Assembly: GCA_022478985.1 (NCBI GenBank)
Contig: JAKSZP010009264.1
Location: forward strand, 1 to 64,000
Direction: 5' to 3'
From: Massospora cicadina
Lineage: Eukaryota; Entomophthoromycota; Entomophthoromycetes; Entomophthorales; Entomophthoraceae
DNA length: 64,000 nucleotides
This document shows, piece by piece, positions 32,992 through 45,761 of the stretch. The stretch's first letter is position 1, and each line of letters begins with the position of its first letter. The translations under genes were made by a program, and so were the position numbers. The notes under the pieces were generated by a model that ran no database searches, was not told the origin of the DNA, and saw nothing but the letters and a program-made list of their open reading frames with translations.

Positions 32992-34992
32992 ACCTTTCTT
33001 TCACTGCTAAATTTAAATTTTCTAAAATTAAAGTCACTCAGAAATTTAATCTTATCAAATCTAACAAACAAAGCTTCTCTTTCCGCTTGGCATAACTTTC
33101 TTAGCAAAACTTATGAAAAAAGCAAATCTTGATTGCCTGCAATAGTTTTGCTCTGATGTCCTCAGATTCCCGCTGGCTTCTCCAGTTTGGGGCAGCAGCG
33201 AAACTCCCCCCACCATTTTCCATCCAGCAAAAAACGCGCTCAGACTGGCTCGCCCCATCATACCAAACCCTTGAGATGATTCGTTCCTCCCAAGGATCTC
33301 AACGCCCACCTCGCTCATACCAAGTGGTGCCTCATTGCCCCAGGTGCTCCACCAAAACAACATTCATTTTGGCCTTAGGGTCAAATAAAGAAAATATTAC
33401 CCTTACCATGACCAAGCCATTAATGAAATGGCTCAGTTGGTGATATCTCCACCAGTTTTATTAAGTTCTGCCCCTATAAGGGGTATTTTGATCTCAGCCT
33501 ACCTGTGAAGCTGATGCTGCTACTGCGGCAACTGTGCCCCTGGTTTTCCAGGGTACCCCTCTCCCACAATTCATACCTGGCTCCCAGCAGATACCACTAT
33601 GGTGGTTTAGTTCACTGGTTTGCCCACCCACCTCCCCCCTGCGGTGCTCCACTAGGAGCTGATGGAAGGATTGGCAGCCTATGGCTCCAACCCCATATTA
33701 CAATTTGTGGTCCCAAATGGGGCCACACGCCTCGCTGGGCCTTGGGTGTATGCCATGATCAGCCCTGAATTTAGTAAAATTACCTTGTCAATTCCCCCTT
33801 GCGCCAAAATTCCTTCTTCCCTGACCATCTGTTCTGGGCCCACATTAAGGGTGGGCGGATGATCTATCATGTTTCGAGTTGGACCACTCAAAATGCAAGT
33901 GCCCTTCCTTATCTGCTTCCGATGGCTCTGATTTTTCATCTAATGACTTCCAATCAGCTGCCCACCTTGCACCAGTTTCAGTATGGGTTATGATCCTACT
34001 TTCCCCCACCCAAAGCCTGTTGCTGCAGCTGCGCCTGCAGCCACAAATCAGCCTCCTCCTTGTCCCAGTTCCACACATGCTCCCTCTAATCAAGCACTGG
34101 CTTGGACCCCAGTTTGCTCCCATGCTTCCTCCAATGAACCAACCAAACCTCAACCATACGCCAATTCCCCAATTCAATTCAACCAAAACCCATGGGAATT
34201 ATTGGCTGAAATCGATGAATTATTTAATCTCATTGAAGAACCATCTCTAAAAATTGAGCGGTTTGTTAATTCAGAATGGGACGCCAAATGCCCCTCTTGT
34301 TTATACGCCCCACATCCAAATGCTGAACCATTAAAAGTGACCACCAGCTTGCAGTCAGAGCAGCTGCCACGCCAGATTGTCATCCCCTCCACAAAGTTGT
34401 CGCCAAATCAGTGATAATGCTTACAGGAGGTATTCCCCCTCCTGTTATCCTCTCAACCCTCACCCAAAAAGTAAAAACACAGTGAATCAATTACACAAAA
34501 ATGTCAACGATGCTATCTAGAACGTGGTAACTGAAGCACAGAATCCTAAAGCTAAGATTACCTAAACCAATATTGCCATGCTCATTAAACTCCCAGAAGC
34601 CTGAATTAAAGCTGAAAAGGCTTCAGCTGAATATATCAGCGCCATTTTCTTAGCAGGCAATTTCTCATAAATACCAATCATTAGCGATATTGAACCACTT
34701 TCCTCCAGTGCCCTGACACCCTTGTTCTCCGCCTTGACATGAGCCCTACTCGGGATGAGGAAGCTGCTGCCAAAGATGAGCCCCCTGAGCCCCCTCCCCT
34801 TCTTCCATGGTTGGATAAGCGGTTTTCCACTGCCCTACATGGTTGGTTGTTTTTGTTTGGTGTGTTTCATTCAATCTTCTCATTTTGGGCGTTTTTTTTA
34901 AATCAACTAGTTACATTAGGTTTTAGTTTTTTTACAGTTTTTTAGTTTCAGTAATGTCCATCCCCTGATTGGCATACCTCAAATAAATTAAT
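32992..34992 (+). mobile_element. Retroposed insertion with LINE-type 3' tail
   Basis: A 13-bp duplication ACCAGTRACTAAA (R is G at 32979-32991, A at 34993-35005) flanks about 2 kb. The 3' end, GTAATGTCCATCCCCTGATT then GGCATACCTCAAATAAATTA, is the same tail as the LINE at 55409-60646, here in plus orientation. The inside is C-rich on plus and holds a proline- and alanine-rich frame (33983-34414, 143 codons: AAAPAATNQPPPCPSS, NPWELLAEIDELF, CPSCLYAPHP) that could be a worn LINE ORF1, but no zinc knuckle, endonuclease or reverse transcriptase motif is legible. It may be an internally deleted LINE or a separate family using the same tail. Confidence 0.6.
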
Positions 34993-35005
34993 ACCAGTAA
35001 CTAAA

Positions 35006-35320
35006 GCTGAGGATGTTGATTTTTAATTAATCTAGATTACAACAGATCCTAATAAAATGCTGGGTTTCAGATCACTGGTGACTAACGCCAAGGATAATAC
35101 AATAAAAAAACAAATTAGGATAACTGTGATTTAAGCTGAGGATAATCAGATTGCTGGCTTTGAATGCAAAGGTTCCAATAAGGATAGCAACAATGATTTC
35201 ATTATCTGGTATTATATATACTGGCAACTGATGCTAAGGATATTTGATTAATAATAACAATATAAATAAGATTAACCAGCGACTGATGCCAAGGATAAAT
35301 AAAACTAATATACATCATTC
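35006..35320 (+). repeat. Degenerate tandem repeat
   Basis: A phrase like GACTGATGCCAAGGATAA recurs imperfectly near 34998, 35083, 35133, 35227 and 35280, and once before the inserted retroposon (32930, GTGCTGAGGATAATC). The unit is roughly 50-60 bp. The retroposon at 32992-34992 therefore landed inside this array. Confidence 0.55.
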
Positions 35321-36420
35321 AATTGGGAAGAATTTTAAGGGAACGGTTGCTAGTGGAACTCTGAGAAATAAAAGGTTTTTTAGTGATATAAGCTAATGAT
35401 TGTTGATAGGCAGGCATTAGATTGCTAATGAAGTCACCTAAATATAAATACCTTGAATTCCCTTATAATAAAGATCTCTCTTTCGCCCACCTTAATTTAT
35501 TTGTTATTAGTAAGAGCCAGCACTGGTGGTAAAGGTAGGAATGGAGATACTCAAGGTGAGGTGCTGAGTAAATGCACCTAGGGGTGGTCAGCGCTACCAA
35601 CCCCAATACCTGGAGCTACAGGGAAGCCCCACGGGAACTTAAACAACTGGCCACCAACAATGAGGGACTGATGGGGATTTACCTTGAGTGGATGAGGTGA
35701 CAGAGCTTAAAATCACCCATAGAGGTGTAGGACCAGCTGTGTGCCTCCCAAAAGGTAAATTGCGCTAAAGTGAAGTTGTTGGTCTTCTAGGTTGGAGAGT
35801 TGCCTGTGGACCTTTAATGAAAGGTAGCCAATGAAGGCGAAACAGCAAGGGCCAGCAGTTGCCATACTGTTTGTCCTAGCACAATAACAGAGTTCCTGAT
35901 GTAGCAGATGTAAAATTTGCAACACATGGTGATAATCTAAAACTGGTGAACCCATTAACTGTATGGATACCAATTGTCAAAATCTGGTGCTGCCCCATCT
36001 AAATGGGGGTAATCGGACTCCTTAAGATGCCAAAAACGTGATGATGAGTGATTTTGGTGGCCAGTATTAGAAAACTAGCTGCAAACAAGAGTTTGTGGGC
36101 ATACAGTAAAAAAAGGATGAATTCTTGATGGCTTTTGACAATAGATTTACAAAGAGGTGCATATCTTAGAAGTTGAAAAAGTAATTATTAAATTTGACTC
36201 TCACATTGCCATGCAAATGGCAATTACGCTCTTAGAAGACTTACACTAAAGTTTTGTTTGGCGTTAACTAATAATACTTCTACCTCACAAATGGTAGAAT
36301 ATCTTAAGATGTTGAGCTCAATGTTCAATGCGCCTAACTGAAATTTCAAAATCATTTTCACTAACAATAACCAGGACATAAGGAAACTTAAAGACTCTAA
36401 TAAGGTTTTTATAACTACGT
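35321..36420 (+). other. Interior of L5 with an LTR-like promoter stretch
   Basis: TATAAATA at about 35438 and AATAAAGATCTC at about 35467 are spaced like the TATA box and polyadenylation signal of an LTR, so a further old LTR may end near here. I found no partner copy and no gene. Confidence 0.35.
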
Positions 36421-36960
36421 ATTAACTAGGAAACACCCCAATGGCAAAAATGGACGGACAAACCACATAATACTTGTTGTAAATGTGGTGTAGCAGGGAA
36501 TTATGCTTCCATGTTGGTGTAAGAAGCCCAAAAATCAGGTGAGTTTTGTCATGCCCAAGGAGAAGGAATTTGGTAAGGAACTAGGAAAGAAGAGAAAGTC
36601 TAGATATGGAACAATCTAGATCTTCAGAATGCCCCATTCCACAAAACATTTTTCCAGAAGACTTAGGCGTTTCAGATTTTTTGTGGATGCCTATAAACCT
36701 ATTACGTTCAATCAGGTCATAACCTCAAATGTAAATGCTGTCAAAAGCTAGAGCAAAGGTGAAGAGTATTTATCATGAGGTAGTGAAAGAGGTTGCTCAA
36801 CTTTATGCTCATCAGCTGGTTAAAAGGCTAAAAATGCAGAAAATAAAACAAATTGCTCAAGACAATGCTTGTAAAAATGTCAACATCTTTCAATCAGCGA
36901 AATCAATGGGTCAATTCCAGATATTTCTTCACAATTAATTTGAACGTTAGGCATGGCCAG
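36421..36960 (+). pseudogene. Gag-like relic with a degenerate zinc knuckle
   Basis: Near 36475 the frame reads CCKCGVAGNYASMLV, spaced like CX2CX4HX4C but with Asn for His and Leu for the last Cys. A basic stretch follows (KEKEFGKELGKKRK). A small open frame at 36735-36938 is rich in Lys and Gln. This fits the end of a retrotransposon gag, but the evidence is thin. Confidence 0.4.
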
Positions 36961-39281
36961 TAATGTCAATAATTAAGCAACAGAGAAAATGACCAACCTG
37001 TCCCTGATGAATCATCATTTGGAAATAAGGTCACCTGCTAAAACATTGGGGGTATTGATTGCCAGCCCCCAAGTGGATGGATTTGGACAAAACTTTCAAA
37101 AATTATCACCAAGTTGGCGATGGACGCCCATACATCAAAAACACCTCCAATGGTCATATTATTAATAGGGTCCATAACAAATACTTAGAGTATTGGATCT
37201 AAGAAAAAAGAAAAAATAACATACAAACGTAAAAAAATAGATATAAAAGAATGGGAAAAAAGTTGGAAAACGACCATTTATATAATACTAATAACATAAA
37301 ACTATTTGATTAAAAAGGGAGATTTAGCTTAAAAAACAAAAGACAGAATACATATATATTATAGTATCATTTTTAATTCTTCAGCGACCTCATGTCTTAT
37401 GGGCTTACCTGCCTATGATGTCTCTAGGGGATATGCTAATACTGTAGTAAGAAATTATAAGAACAAGTTTATAACAGTCGCGTGCCAGGGCCAGATTCAG
37501 TTGTAAACAGGTCAATTTTTGTTGATGTGAGCAACCAAGGGATAGAAATCAAGTTTTTTAAATTGTCATACATGTGATTGCTGACCTGGGGGAGAAACAG
37601 ATGTTTTAATTTGGGGGTTTTACCAACCATATGATATTGACTTTGGCCATAATCCCATAATGCCCTACAAATCTCACCGTTACCCTCATCCTGATTATTG
37701 CCTTTATCATGATAACCTCTTTAGGACCAAATCTCAGCCATTAATTATTCACTGTACCCCTGTACTAATTATCTGTTTACAGCAGATCAATTATATCAAC
37801 ATGCCATTAAATAATTTGCTAGCTTTCTCTCTCATCCAAATTCCAACATTATTAATTCACTATGACCTTGACCCAATTATTGATTTCCCCTGCATGCTTA
37901 ATCCCAAGCATTTAATACTATATTGTTTTTTTAATCCTGATGATCTTTGTTAAACAAATTAATCTCTGTTTAGCTGCTGATAGTTATTTTGCTAACACTT
38001 TTCATGCCTGAACTAAGCATTTTTATATTTACTAAATAGTAACAAATTATGGTGGATCATATCCATTTGTTATGCTGACAGAGATTTCAATAGTATTTTC
38101 ATCTGCCATAATCTAAGCACTTATTTTAATCTACAATATAAAATTCAGTGGATCAATTTTTATTGACTCACTGACTGGATGGCCAGTTCCCAAAAACCAA
38201 TCTAGTCCTTTTCAAGACTTTAATAAATGTTTTCACCAGATCAGTCCTAAATTTCTCTAATCATATTTACTTAAATAATTTTGTTGGATTTGTCCCAGAT
38301 ATTTACTAGTCAATTGAAACTCTGAAAATGCCACTGAAGTTATACATATAATCACCAAGATGATACCAAGGTTGAACATAACACCACAAGACGTGCCTGA
38401 CTTGGATAATTGAATGTCAGGGTTTAGAGAGCTTAATACACAGGGTATTAGTGGACCATAAGGAGGAAACTCTAGAAGATTTGAGAGCTGAAAGGTTAGC
38501 TAATGACCAAGAGGACATAATATATATTGGTTGGCTTACACCTGAATATGAAAGCAACGTGGAAACACACAGCGTGACATTGTTTAGTCCTGAAGGGCTG
38601 TGGACTCATCTTTACGCCAGATCTCCAATATTGAGTTTACTTCCCAAGACTACAGATTCTTGGAGAGGTTTAGTTGGATTACATCAGGTCCCCTATGCTG
38701 GCAGTACACCCTGATACTACAGAAGATTTATAGGATTATTAATAAAGGCGTTATTGTTAGAGAGTTTAACTTATCTTTTTGAGGTATACTGTCATCATAC
38801 AGTATATCATATTTTTAGTGCCATTTTTACCTGTGCATTCTCGCTCAGTTGCAACTAAAATAGCAACAACAAGTTTACAGGAACATAGAAGTGATGATAT
38901 AATTCAAGAAATCCTGGTACAGCACTGTAGCCGTGAGAGTAATATTTAAAGTTAATATAGAGCTTCATTTAATACTGTACTCACATTTTATATAAAATAA
39001 AATATGGAATACAGGAGAAGATTAATTTTCATGCTGCAAATAATGGTCATGAAGGGAAACATTGGTCAGAGGGGGGAAATATAGCTCTTCTGTAGCAATA
39101 GATATCTTTTTGGCTTACAAGTGAAAGAGATGCTGACCATAGACTGATTTTAACAAGATGAACAAGCAAGTCACAGAATGAAACAGCATCCGCCTCCAAG
39201 AGACTATCTAGGAATAAGAATGATTCAAATTTACTATCATTGAAGATGTTTTTGCTGGATAATGTGATTAAGATGGGGTTG
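36961..39281 (+). other. Remaining interior of L5, no recognised gene
   Basis: Two short open frames, 37660-37953 (97 codons, PYKSHRYPHPDYCLYHD at its start) and 38451-38714 (87 codons, acidic start EETLEDLRAERLANDQED), are not recognised. They may be fragments of pol or env-like genes of L5 or chance frames. Stop-dense sequence surrounds them. Confidence 0.35.
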
Positions 39282-40912
39282 TGTTAAAATTCTTCATGAC
39301 GACAATACCAGATGTGTCAGATACAACTTATATCATCTGTCTTATCCTACTTTGGTTGACATATTAATAATCAGCCTTAATGTATGTTAGAGTTTTCAAT
39401 ACTTGATAACTATTGTTTAGAGATGTACTCCTATGAACCATTAGTAAAACTTACTTTTGTAACTTGGCTCTAATCATGATAATAAATAATGGCTTGTTGG
39501 GTATGATCCCCAACAATGTTTATAAGTGAATTCAGTTGTTGGTCTGATGATTGACAATTAATATTTTTATAATCATTGATTAGGATTTGTTGCCAATCAA
39601 TAAAGGTAGTTTTGGAACTTGACAGATGTCTAAGCCAGTTCTTTGAAGCTATCCAAGGTGAACAATTGAGAGAAAGTGTGACTTAACCTAGACAGGTTCA
39701 GAGGTTTCAAGAGAATACATTTCTACTAAAAAAGCCTAAATTTAGGTAGAGCATAAAAAGGTAGTTTATTGGATAAATTATTTAAACCTTAAATAATCCT
39801 AGTAAAATAAGGGATACAATAAGGGATATAGAAAATGATTATCACAAGACCTGTTGGAACTGAGAGCATATTAGAAAAAATTATCTTAAATCTTTTACAA
39901 GATAAAAAGAAGTATAAAAAAGATAAAGGCACTCATAAGATAAGGCGAAGTTGGAATAAGGTGCAATAAGCTGAAATAGTGATTAGTTCCTTACAGTAAA
40001 GAATTATAATTGAGATAGGGAATATCATCATGGAGTATGAACTAGTGGAGCACTTTGATGGAGATTCATCCTTAGTTTGTTAGTTAGGTAATTTAGCAAT
40101 ATTAATTGAATTTTCCAATGCCAAATGACTTGAAATAATAATATTTTGGCCCTTTGACCTGACAAAGCATCAATTACTAAAATAAAAACAGTAAAGGTTA
40201 ATCATAATTGCCCAATTTAAAAAATTTTTTGAAGCCTCAATTTGAGGCTTTAACCAAACTATTGATATTTCTGAAAGTTTGTTGTAAAAATTAAAATTTG
40301 GTTGACAATGCTTATATGGCAGCAATTTTAAGTTATCATGGGTGATGGATCCTACTGTAAATGGGTGATTTGTCCCATTACCTAATCATAGCTGTTGGCT
40401 TTTAAATATAATATAATGGATTTTGTAAAAAAACATTCAAACACAATATTTTAGAAACTATCCCATAGAGGGTTATAATCTAGTTGGCGGTGGATGATAA
40501 CTAGGTGGATGAATAAGCAGAGGAATTATTAATTTATGGTGTGACTTTATAGGCTAAGTTCTTTGGCAAAGGATGCCGTTTTGTTAAGGTGCCAAACAAA
40601 AAGTTGAGCATTAAACTTCCTTTATTTAAACCCCCTTGATTATCCAATAAAACATATGAAATCTTTATAGTTAAATATCTGTTATATCTGTATTTCTATA
40701 AAAGAGTTAAAGGGATTATTCCTTATCTATTTTTCTTAATTCACCTGAAGTGAGGTACAATTCACTTACCTGTGAAAAGATACCCTAGTGGGCCTATAAC
40801 CACTTAGAGAAGAGAATTAACTGGTTAGATGTCTTCATACAACAAACTCTCTCTTTTATTCTTATATAAATTAATCACATGACCCTGTACACTAGACTTG
40901 AAAAAGTTTACA
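39282..40912 (+). repeat. 3' LTR of L5
   Basis: Starts TGTTAAAATTC after a purine-rich stretch (GATTAAGATGGGG) and ends AAAAAGTTTACA. It pairs with the interrupted left LTR and carries AATAAAACAT near 40645 as a likely polyadenylation signal. Confidence 0.65.
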
Positions 40913-42364
40913 AGTGGCCCTTAACAAGTTTTAACAAAAAGTTTCTCTTTCCTGAAAATATATGGGGCTTTATATTTGAGTACAAAGTTTGTCAACCATT
41001 GTTTCCAATTTTGAGGTCAATATGAACAACAAAACATAAAAATAGCATTGAATTGTTCCAAGCGCTTTTAGTAATAAGCTATTATGTACAAATTTGAATA
41101 GATATCCTTGATCACTTTTCTTACTCTAACACATTAGTAGAAATGCCCATCATCCTAACAGTTGTATAATGCTGGATTTTTTTGTCATCTACTTAATAGA
41201 ACTTCAAAGCTCAAAAAATCTTTGAAAAAGGTAAACAGAGATTCCTTACAATTCTGTTCGCTTCAGAAAATCCATTTAGACACATATAGGATCCCACTCA
41301 TATGTGTCAGTTATACAGTGGCCATCTCCTAATTTTCTCTGTGCTCACAATAATCAGTGGAGGAACTCATATAGTGAAACATACCAAACTATAATACCAA
41401 CCACCCAAGTGTTACCAAGTCCCTGTAAGCACCATCTTCAATATAAACATCTATATTACAAAATTATACCACCCTACAAATAAAAATATATTAAGAAAAC
41501 CCTGACAGTGGATTTGGAGGCAGAAAATTATACTGGTTAGATAACAAACAAAGGCATTTTGATGAGCTCAACTTAACAGCAGGTGTACTACTGCACCAGT
41601 CACAAAAGTACATCTGGATACAATCAAGAGTTGCCAACACAGAAACCCCCACTCTTAATCAAAAGCCTTAAATCTAACTGAAACATGAGCAAGGTTGCTA
41701 CTGGTGTTAAGCTTAATGTTTGAGAGGGAACAATGTTTGGCAACCAATATATTCCCTACATGCCACCTATTGTTCTTTACTCTCAAACTTTCATAAAAGC
41801 AATGCCCAGTAGATTATAGATTATATTGTAAGTATTAGAACACACCAATGTAGCCAAGTCTTTCCTGTCAAGAGAGTATCTATATTTCTCCAAAAACCAG
41901 CATGGTGGTGCTTGGTGCACAGGACCAATGCAAGGGAACTAATAGTAATCATTATAATAAAAATAGCCCATCAGAGAGAGCTTGAGCTAAGAAGACAGAG
42001 GGCTAGGATGTTGAGTGCTGTGGAAATAATAATGATTCAATTAAGTTTCAGAACTTGGCAGTGGCCCAAAGGGTGTTCCTAACTGAGTTTGGTACAGGGG
42101 TAGGTGCATTGGTGACCAGGTTTGGAGGGAACCTGGTAGGAACAGCGGTGTACATGAGGCTGTGATGATTTTAAATAAAATAAATCGGCTAACACGTCAC
42201 AAGACCTTCTCAAAGAGGTCCGCACACAGTTGCACCTAAGTCAACAAAGGTAAAAAATGTAAAACGACTATGGGGTTTATTTGGGAAGATGACCAACAAG
42301 AAACGTTGGTCTCAAGCAAAGATACTTAAGTCAGCTTGGGGAAAATTTGGATTGTTGGAAGTGG
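40913..42364. other. Spacer, nothing recognised
   Basis: No ORF of note and no repeat partner found elsewhere in the window. Confidence 0.4.
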
Positions 42365-42761
42365 TACCAAGCCTTGATGCACCAATAGGCGCACACTTCC
42401 ATCCAAAAGGATCAAATATACCTCAAAATTGACTTTACTTGAGTAATCAACTGAAGTTGAATCTGACCTAAGCTCGCAATTTCATAAATGGAATGAGCTT
42501 TGAACCCCCGTTCCACAATTAACCAAATTGTCCCATTATCATTAATTATAAACTCATTCTTTTTAACCCTAGATCTGAAACAGGGGGCTGGGCTTTATAC
42601 ACATCACTTGTACCAACCTGGGCGTACCTAGCCTGTACCCAACGTTGATCCAAGGTGTGCTTGAGATCAAGAAGAGCCTGAAGTTTCACCTTCTGGATCT
42701 CCTGCCACCCAGCCTTGTACATGCTGTTTGTACTCTCTATATAGTCATGTAAACATGACAT
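42365..42761 (-). repeat. Dispersed coding-type repeat B, copy 2
   Basis: Minus-strand copy of the repeat at 19886-20330. The frame from 42761 reads GWQEIQKVKLQALLDLKHTL, QRWVQARYAQVGTSD and stops after 71 codons. Past a frame break it continues GTIWLIVERGFKAHSIYE. Protein similarity to copy 1 is better than DNA similarity in the second block. Function not recognised; a retroelement polyprotein piece is the best guess. Confidence 0.6.
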
Positions 42762-43288
42762 TTCCTTTCACTTCTGATTTCTGACAAAAGCAAATAAAGT
42801 AAAAACATATAAAGTGACTTATTGACACAAACTAAGCAATCATCAAAGCGTGATAATACTTATGGCTATATTATTGGCTGAAGAATATGGAACTAGAATA
42901 ATGAGCAAATCTACTAAAGTCTTCTGATTTGCTTAAACTAAAAATCTGTTTTCTCAATTCATGACACAACAATCAGTGCATAGAAGTATCTATATGGTAT
43001 GAAAATTTGGATTAAAAGCAATAAGCTAATGAGACTGAGACATACCACCTGGAAGAGTAGATCAACATGATGTCTAGTAGGTTTTTTAGATTTTGATGGT
43101 TGACTAAAAATAAACCACTTAAGAAAACTATTAATACTTATAGATTCTCCCATTGATGGATCCATTGATCCTTTCTGATTTATCAGCATAATCTATATAA
43201 TCAGATTCAGCTCAAAACTGCCTTAATTACGCTTGAACATCCAAACTATTTTAGCCAATAGCTATGATATTTTATTAATATTTATCAA
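42762..43288. other. A+T-rich spacer
   Basis: No supported gene. The frame at 42959-43189 (minus, 76 codons) lacks recognisable features. Confidence 0.4.
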
Positions 43289-44756
43289 CTAGAATATATT
43301 AACCATGCATTGCTATGGTGTCTATAGAATTTCAGTTATTCAGATTTATTAATTAGATTTTATATTATAAATAAACAATATCCACTCAGCCAAATTTTAT
43401 TGCTCAATCAAATCAACCAAAAATCACCAACTGCTAGATAAACCTAACTGAACTTATCAAATCAACCAATAACTAATCAAACCTCAAAACTAGACTTTGT
43501 CCTATCAATTTTTTTAAAGGCCATCAACCACTCAGCTAAATAAAATAACCTAAAGAATCAATCAAATAACACCAAACTGCTATTTGAATCATCTCTCAAT
43601 ATTTAAAATCATTGTGTATGTGACATGTCTCCAAACTACTAAATCAACTTCTATTTAACTTGCCAAAAGTATTTATTAATTAGAGGAAACAAATTAAGCA
43701 GGTTTTTAAAATTATATAAGCCTAACATCCAGATACTCATGCTTCGCTACAGTGTTTAAAGTTTATCTGATGATAAGCTCATACTGACATAGCCTATAGG
43801 CTGTGCCAGCGCTACTCTTGAGCCACTTTAACTAACAGCTTTGCTGTTACCCTTGTGACTGATGATCATCCTGAGTTTACTTAATCTACTAAAACCCTAA
43901 TACTGATTTTTATTTAGTTTTAGGTGAGCAATTTGGTAAATTATTTGATAATATCTGCCAATTTGCACCCAATTTCTCTAATTGATTAAAAATCAGACTT
44001 GTTTAGTTTCAGAAAAGCAATTTGGTGAATTATAAGCTAATATTTGGCAATTCTCATCTAATCGCCCAAATAGATTATACCTATCAGACTCAATAGTTTC
44101 AAAACTATTATATTTGCCAATTCTCACCCACTCACCCAAATAGATTGAACCTATCAGACTCAAAGGTTTCAGATGTCTGTCAGTACATCAGTCAGTCAGT
44201 GAATGCACTCTATTAAGTAGATTAAAGTTTTTAATATATCCGTCCCCTGGTCAGCTTATCTGAATAAACAGCTATATAGATTTGAATTAGATGATAAAAA
44301 GTGATTAAATAGTGATTGCGCTAGTATTTGAACAACTGATTTTATAAAATTTAAGTGTAGAGCCAAAAGCTGAGTAAATTATGCTTGAGGAGGTATTTGT
44401 AAAATCAATTGGAGTTTTGATTCAAAGTTTTGATTTAGATAAGCTTCTAAAGAACCAAATAACCACTAACCATTTAACAAAACCATTTAAAATATTGAAT
44501 CAACCAAATTCTAACTGCTTAGCCATAACATTATACTGTATATCATCAAGAACATATAGTGTTTTCTCTTCTTACATATAAAATTTTATTGTTCACTATG
44601 AAAATAATAATCTTTAAAATTTATAAACCTTTGCGGTTATGCACACAACAATTCACTAAAGTTTCATCATAATTGGATGAATAGTATAGGAACACATATA
44701 GGACAAACAAAGAAATAAACATAGAAAGAAACATATATCATTTTAATATATAAAGA
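43289..44756 (-). mobile_element. Non-autonomous Helitron, minus orientation
   Basis: Read on the minus strand it begins A|TCTTTATATATTAAAATG (44756) and ends with CTAG (43292-43289) after a hairpin-like CACCATAGCAATGCATGG (about 43320-43303). It shares its 3' end and minisatellite with the Helitron at 5386-6399. A second copy of the hairpin motif (CTGTAGCGAAGCATGAG) lies inside at about 43760-43743, so two Helitron ends may be nested or tandem. No Rep/helicase. A LINE/SINE-tail relic sits at about 44242-44270. Confidence 0.6.
43380..43620 (-). repeat. Minisatellite in the minus-strand Helitron
   Basis: Imperfect repeats around CCACTCAGCCAAAT and CAAATCAACCAA.AA.TCA correspond, in reverse complement, to the 50-60-bp units at 5840-6310. 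Confidence 0.55.
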
Positions 44757-45761
44757 TTAAGAAGCCGCTTGGGTGTAAAGTGGTCTTATGGCATTAACTA
44801 AATTACACCTCCTAAATTAGTGCACTAATAATAATGCACTAGGGTGGAATTTTGGGTTTGATCAATGAAATTAATTTATTAAAGCACTTAGGAAAGGTAT
44901 GGGCCAAATAGGGGTGTACTGAGTGCTATGGAAGGCCTGCCAACATCCTGATTAGGGGTGTGATGAATGGTTTACTAGACCCAAATTGTTGAATAAGTTG
45001 ATAGAGGAAATAATAATATTAGCTGATGCTAATTTATTATGTATCATATAAAAATTATCAGTAATTATAGACAAAAATACCCTAAGTATATCTGAAACTT
45101 GGGATCCATGGCCTAGCGATTCCACTTAAGAATATTTGACTATGATGACATGGGACTGGGGGCTTTGTTGGTCAAGTTAGACTTAAAAATAATAGTTGAC
45201 TTAATGACATGGGCTTGTGAGCTTTGTTGGTCTATGTTGAAATTAGCTTTTAATATTGATTGAGTTTTAAAAAATTAACTACCAATTAGTTGTATAAATC
45301 ATCTTGGTATGTGATACCAATTGCTCAAGAGGAGTGATGGGTCAGCTTTTTGCAGATGTATCAGAAATGCTGTCTTAAGATGTTTACAAGTTTGACATTG
45401 ACCCTGAGGCCGTGTGAGATACCCAGAGCCAAAAGGATTGTAGACCATCAGATGAACTTATTATGTTTCTCTAGTTACGTGCCAATGAAAAATAAGGCAT
45501 CATGGGTAAGATGTGGTTAACATCAAACCCTATAAATTATCTCCAAATTTAAACTAATAATATACAATTGTTTATTATTACAAGTAATAGTCTAATACAA
45601 GCTTTTTGTATTCATTACTTTTATGTTGTATTAAGTTGAGATTTTACTTGGGATCAAAAAATCAGGGTAGCGGACCATTGTCCAAGTAAACGAAAGAAGA
45701 ATAAAGCTTTTAACTGTCATTTTCAAGGAGTTTATACCTTGAATATTGTCACCATCTGGTC
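44757..45761. other. Spacer with a short direct duplication
   Basis: Two imperfect copies of about 45-50 bp (each with GACATGGG.. then GGCTTTGTTGGTC) lie at about 45146-45180 and 45198-45235. Nothing else recognised. Confidence 0.45.

Larger units (their letters stand above)
29441..40912 (+). mobile_element. Large, old LTR retroelement with nested insertions, element L5
   Basis: Two diverged direct repeats bracket this span: 29441-32093 (interrupted) and 39282-40912. Shared phrases include AGATACAACTTA, CCTATGAACCA.TAGT, TAAATGGGT.ATTTGT and AACCCCCTTGATT. After the left one stands a variant of the primer binding site used by the other elements. The interior (about 7 kb) is heavily decayed: a degenerate zinc knuckle near 36475 is the only gag-like sign and no reverse transcriptase motif could be read. 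Target duplications were not clear. Boundaries at the outer ends are approximate. Confidence 0.65.
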
